Shown here: positions 62,042 through 64,000 of the stretch, piece after piece
How the letters are laid out: every line of letters starts with the position of its first letter
How positions within the stretch are numbered: the first letter of the stretch is position 1
Assembly (NCBI RefSeq): GCF_033170155.1
Contig: NZ_CP137079.1
Span: forward strand, 1,488,001-1,552,000
Reading direction: 5' to 3'
Source: Raineyella sp. W15-4
Lineage (GTDB): Bacteria; Actinomycetota; Actinomycetes; Propionibacteriales; Propionibacteriaceae
DNA: 64,000 nucleotides
Translations under genes and position numbers: made by a program
Notes under the pieces: generated by a model
What the model was told of the DNA's origin: nothing
Databases searched by the model: none
What the model saw: only the letters and a program-made list of their open reading frames with translations

Positions 62042-62773
62042 TCATTCGATGGCGCGCGCCGGCTCGGCCGCACTGCGGATGAGCCGGGCGACGGCCTCCG
62101 GGCGGAAGCCCTTCACAGTGAGCCACAGACCCAACGAGATCTCCCAGAGTGCGACCGGGAGGGCGGCGAGTCCGGCCACCGCGGAAACCTGCTCGACCAG
62201 GCCGAACAGCGTGGCGATCGCCGAGGCCATCAGTAGCGGAGCTCCGATGAATCCGACGGCCGGGATGATCCGCGGCACCAGGCCGGATCGGTACATCACG
62301 GAGCCGAGGAGTAGAGCGTTCACTGCCGGGATGAGGCCGGGACCGAGCAGGAACGCCCAGTCGTGGATCGCCACCAGGGCCGACGTTGCGGACGAAACCG
62401 TCGCGGGGGCCGCGGTGGGACCGTCCGGCACGATGGTCGTCCCCGGCACGATGGTCGTCAGCGAGACCATCGCAGCGACGCCCAGCAGGACGAGCCCGGC
62501 CTCCGCCAGCCGTGACATGACGAACCCCAGTGCCGCAGTCTCGCTCTGTCGGCGGGCGATCGGATAGAGCACCACCGCGGTGCCGACGCAACTGCTGGCG
62601 AGAACCACTTCGAGCAGTGTGGCGCCGAGCAGGGCGTTCCGGACCGCCGGGCTCGCGAGGGTCGCGGGATCCTTCAGGATGGGTGCCTTCACCGCGAGCG
62701 CGGGGATCGACGTGACGACGGTGACGAGATAGAGCAGGCCGGCGGTCAGGGCGAGGCGACGTGGGTGGGACAT
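62042..62773 (-). CDS. DUF4386-type integral membrane protein
   Basis: 243 residues with about six hydrophobic segments. It begins MSHPRRLALTAGLLYLVTVV and has the pattern of DUF4386 proteins, whose role is unknown. The ATG at 62773 has GAGAGGA upstream. It is divergent from the TetR gene, with shared operator-like palindromes, so it is probably the TetR target. Confidence 0.8.
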   Translation of the reverse strand: MSHPRRLALTAGLLYLVTVVTSIPALAVKAPILKDPATLASPAVRNALLGATLLEVVLASSCVGTAVVLYPIARRQSETAALGFVMSRLAEAGLVLLGVAAMVSLTTIVPGTTIVPDGPTAAPATVSSATSALVAIHDWAFLLGPGLIPAVNALLLGSVMYRSGLVPRIIPAVGFIGAPLLMASAIATLFGLVEQVSAVAGLAALPVALWEISLGLWLTVKGFRPEAVARLIRSAAEPARAIE

Positions 62774-62805
62774 GGTGGGGGTTCCTCTCGGGCGTCGGCG
62801 GGATT

Positions 62806-62861
62806 GGTGTACGCCGTACACCTCCAGTGTGGGTGTACGCTGTATACCAGTCAAGGTATAC
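62806..62861. promoter_or_regulatory. Operator-like palindromes between DUF4386 and TetR genes
   Basis: GGTGTACGCCGTACACC (62806-62822) is a 17-bp perfect palindrome. A near copy GGTGTACGCTGTATACC (62832-62848) lies 26 bp further on, and a shorter GGTATACC (62854-62861) follows. They are likely binding sites for the TetR protein. Confidence 0.75.
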
Positions 62862-62922
62862 CAGCCAAGTCGGTACGCGGACGGAACCGTCCCGACGAAA
62901 GACCCGTGTCGAGGGAGGACCC

Positions 62923-63696
62923 GTGCCCCGTTCGTCGACCCCGGTGCTCGGCCCGGATGAGCCAACTACCCCTGAGTCCAGGGGCGCCAAGCCCCCCGAC
63001 CCCGTGCGCCCGGCGCTGACCCGGGAACGTGCCCTCCGTGCCGCCGTGGCGCTGGCCGACAGTGACGGGATCGACGCGGTCAGCATGCGTAACCTCGCCG
63101 CCCGGCTCGGTGTCACTGCGATGGCGCTGTACAAGCACGTGGCCAGCAAGGAGGACCTGCTCGGCGGGATGGTCGACACGATCATCGCCGAGTACGACCT
63201 GCCCGAGGCGGGGAACGGCTGGCGGGGGGCGGTACGACACCGGATCCTGTCGGCGCGCCGCGTGCTGCTCCGGCATCCGTGGGCGCGGCCGGTGATCGAA
63301 TCGCGGCGGACCCGTACGCCGCAGGTCCTCGCCTACATGGACTCCCTCGCCGGGATGTTCATCGATGGCGGGCTCTCGGTCGATCTGACCCATCACGCGA
63401 TGCACGCGCTCGGGCACCGGATCTGGGGCTTCAGCCCGGAAGCGTTCGAGGACCCGGAGGCGCTGGCACTCCCGACCGACCCCGCCGAGCGGGAGGCGAT
63501 GGTGCGGCAGGCGACCCGGACGTATCCGCACATCGTCGCGATCGCCCTGGAATCGGCCGGTGGTCAGGTCTCCGGTGCGGGTGCCGGCTGTGACGAGGAG
63601 TTCGAGTTCGCGTTCACGCTGGACCTGCTGCTGGAGGCCTTCCAGCGGCTCCACCAGGCCGGATGGTCGTCACGGGATCGGCCGCACGAGAGCTGA
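62923..63696 (+). CDS. TetR-family transcriptional regulator
   Basis: 257 residues. After an extended N-terminus, a TetR HTH lies at about 33-80, with MRNLAARLGVTAMALYKHV in it. The C-terminal domain resembles TetR_C (tetracyclin-repressor-like). The GTG at 62923 follows GAGGGAGGA. It probably represses the divergent DUF4386 gene through the palindromes between them. The ligand is not known. Confidence 0.85.
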   Translation: MPRSSTPVLGPDEPTTPESRGAKPPDPVRPALTRERALRAAVALADSDGIDAVSMRNLAARLGVTAMALYKHVASKEDLLGGMVDTIIAEYDLPEAGNGWRGAVRHRILSARRVLLRHPWARPVIESRRTRTPQVLAYMDSLAGMFIDGGLSVDLTHHAMHALGHRIWGFSPEAFEDPEALALPTDPAEREAMVRQATRTYPHIVAIALESAGGQVSGAGAGCDEEFEFAFTLDLLLEAFQRLHQAGWSSRDRPHES

Positions 63697-63735
63697 AGGG
63701 GTCTCAGCGCTGCCGCAGCCGTCACGTCTCAGGGA

Positions 63736-64000
63736 TCAGTGCCAGGCGCTGATCACCCGGGCGCCGTCGGCCATGGTGACCATCGCCTGCAGACGCTGTC
63801 CCGGGCGCAATCCGAGTACCGGGTCCAGCAGCGTCCCGGGGGACAGCTCGGCCCGCCAACCCTCGTCGGTCAGCACGATCCAGGGGCCGCCCCACGGCGT
63901 GACCCCCGGAGTGCCCGTCACGGTGACCCCGAGAGGACGCACCGGCGCGTCCACCGGCCCCAGCATCGCCGCGCCGTGCCGCCCCGCACGGGCCCGGGCC
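63736..64000 (-). CDS. C-terminal part of an unrecognised protein (5' end beyond window)
   Basis: 88 codons are open to the window edge. The visible end is MLGPVDAPVRPLGVTVTGTP and ends in ARVISAWH. An internal ATG at 63966 is a possible start, but the frame continues upstream to the edge, so it may be a C-terminus. The segment looks beta-rich. No family can be named. The stop is 40 nt after the convergent TetR gene. Confidence 0.5.
   Translation of the reverse strand, partial: ARARAGRHGAAMLGPVDAPVRPLGVTVTGTPGVTPWGGPWIVLTDEGWRAELSPGTLLDPVLGLRPGQRLQAMVTMADGARVISAWH

Noticed and set aside
61929-63185. A 418-codon minus-strand ORF across DUF4386 and the TetR promoter
   Set aside because: It is another frame over the DUF4386 gene, which has membrane segments and a ribosome site.

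Overview
The window is a contiguous piece of a high-GC actinobacterial chromosome, most likely from the Propionibacteriales/Propionibacteriaceae. The evidence is the roughly 100-nt actinobacterial insertion in the 23S rRNA, the PafA ligase with the PafB/PafC WYL pair, the Ski2-like HelY helicase next to tatAC, and gene order that matches two Mycobacterium neighbourhoods from memory (the Rv1691-Rv1711 block and the pafA-pafB-pafC-tatA-tatC-helY block). I see no IS element, prophage or CRISPR array. Almost all of the window is core chromosome.

Layout. 1-2402: 3' part of 23S rRNA, 5S rRNA and the rrn terminator. 2437-16982: a ribosome/nucleotide/segregation block (RG-repeat TPR protein, HAD phosphatase, tlyA, MFS transporter, nadK, recN, pyrG, NUDIX hydrolase, xerD, parA, rluB) that runs into pafA. 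scpA/scpB are not between parA and rluB, and dop/pup/prcBA are not before pafA. 17041-26541: FKBP lipoprotein, glutamyl-Q tRNA synthetase (minus), pafB, pafC, a small membrane protein, tatA, tatC, a lipid-kinase-family gene and helY. 26552-30351: hisF, a 2-hydroxyacid dehydrogenase, a GT87-type membrane glycosyltransferase and tenA (minus). 30494-39359: a branched-chain amino-acid region (leader peptide, ilvB, ilvN, ilvC; leuB and an O-methyltransferase on the minus strand; ilvE; leader peptide, cimA). 39356-46320: DUF1707 protein, AbiEi-like protein, deoA (minus), FAH-family hydrolase, gltX and a CPBP protease. 46545-47098: tRNA-Gln and two identical tRNA-Glu genes. 47352-55849: two tandem kup genes, a minus-strand pair of small proteins, nadE and an ABC exporter. 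55861-64000: mpg (minus), a double-length phosphofructokinase, an IclR regulator divergent from leuCD, a DUF4386 protein divergent from a TetR regulator, and the C-terminus of an unknown minus-strand protein.

How the genes work together. IlvB/N, IlvC and IlvE with CimA, LeuB and LeuCD make up much of a valine/leucine/isoleucine pathway in which isoleucine can start from pyruvate through citramalate. Both ilvB and cimA are preceded by short ORFs rich in branched-chain codons and by intrinsic terminators, which indicates transcription attenuation. leuCD is probably controlled by the divergent IclR protein through a pair of direct repeats that I identify below.

The most unusual observations are: (1) a protein with a basic RG/GYRG-repeat N-terminus, a helical-repeat core and an acidic tail, directly downstream of the rRNA operon; (2) a phosphofructokinase with the tandem-domain architecture and motifs of the eukaryotic enzyme; (3) a repeated arrangement in which the TAG stop codon of one gene is the first half of the -10 element of the next, apparently leaderless gene (four cases); (4) two rare-codon leader peptides; (5) a dispersed palindromic repeat present twice. 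All homology statements are by motif recognition from memory; no database search was run.
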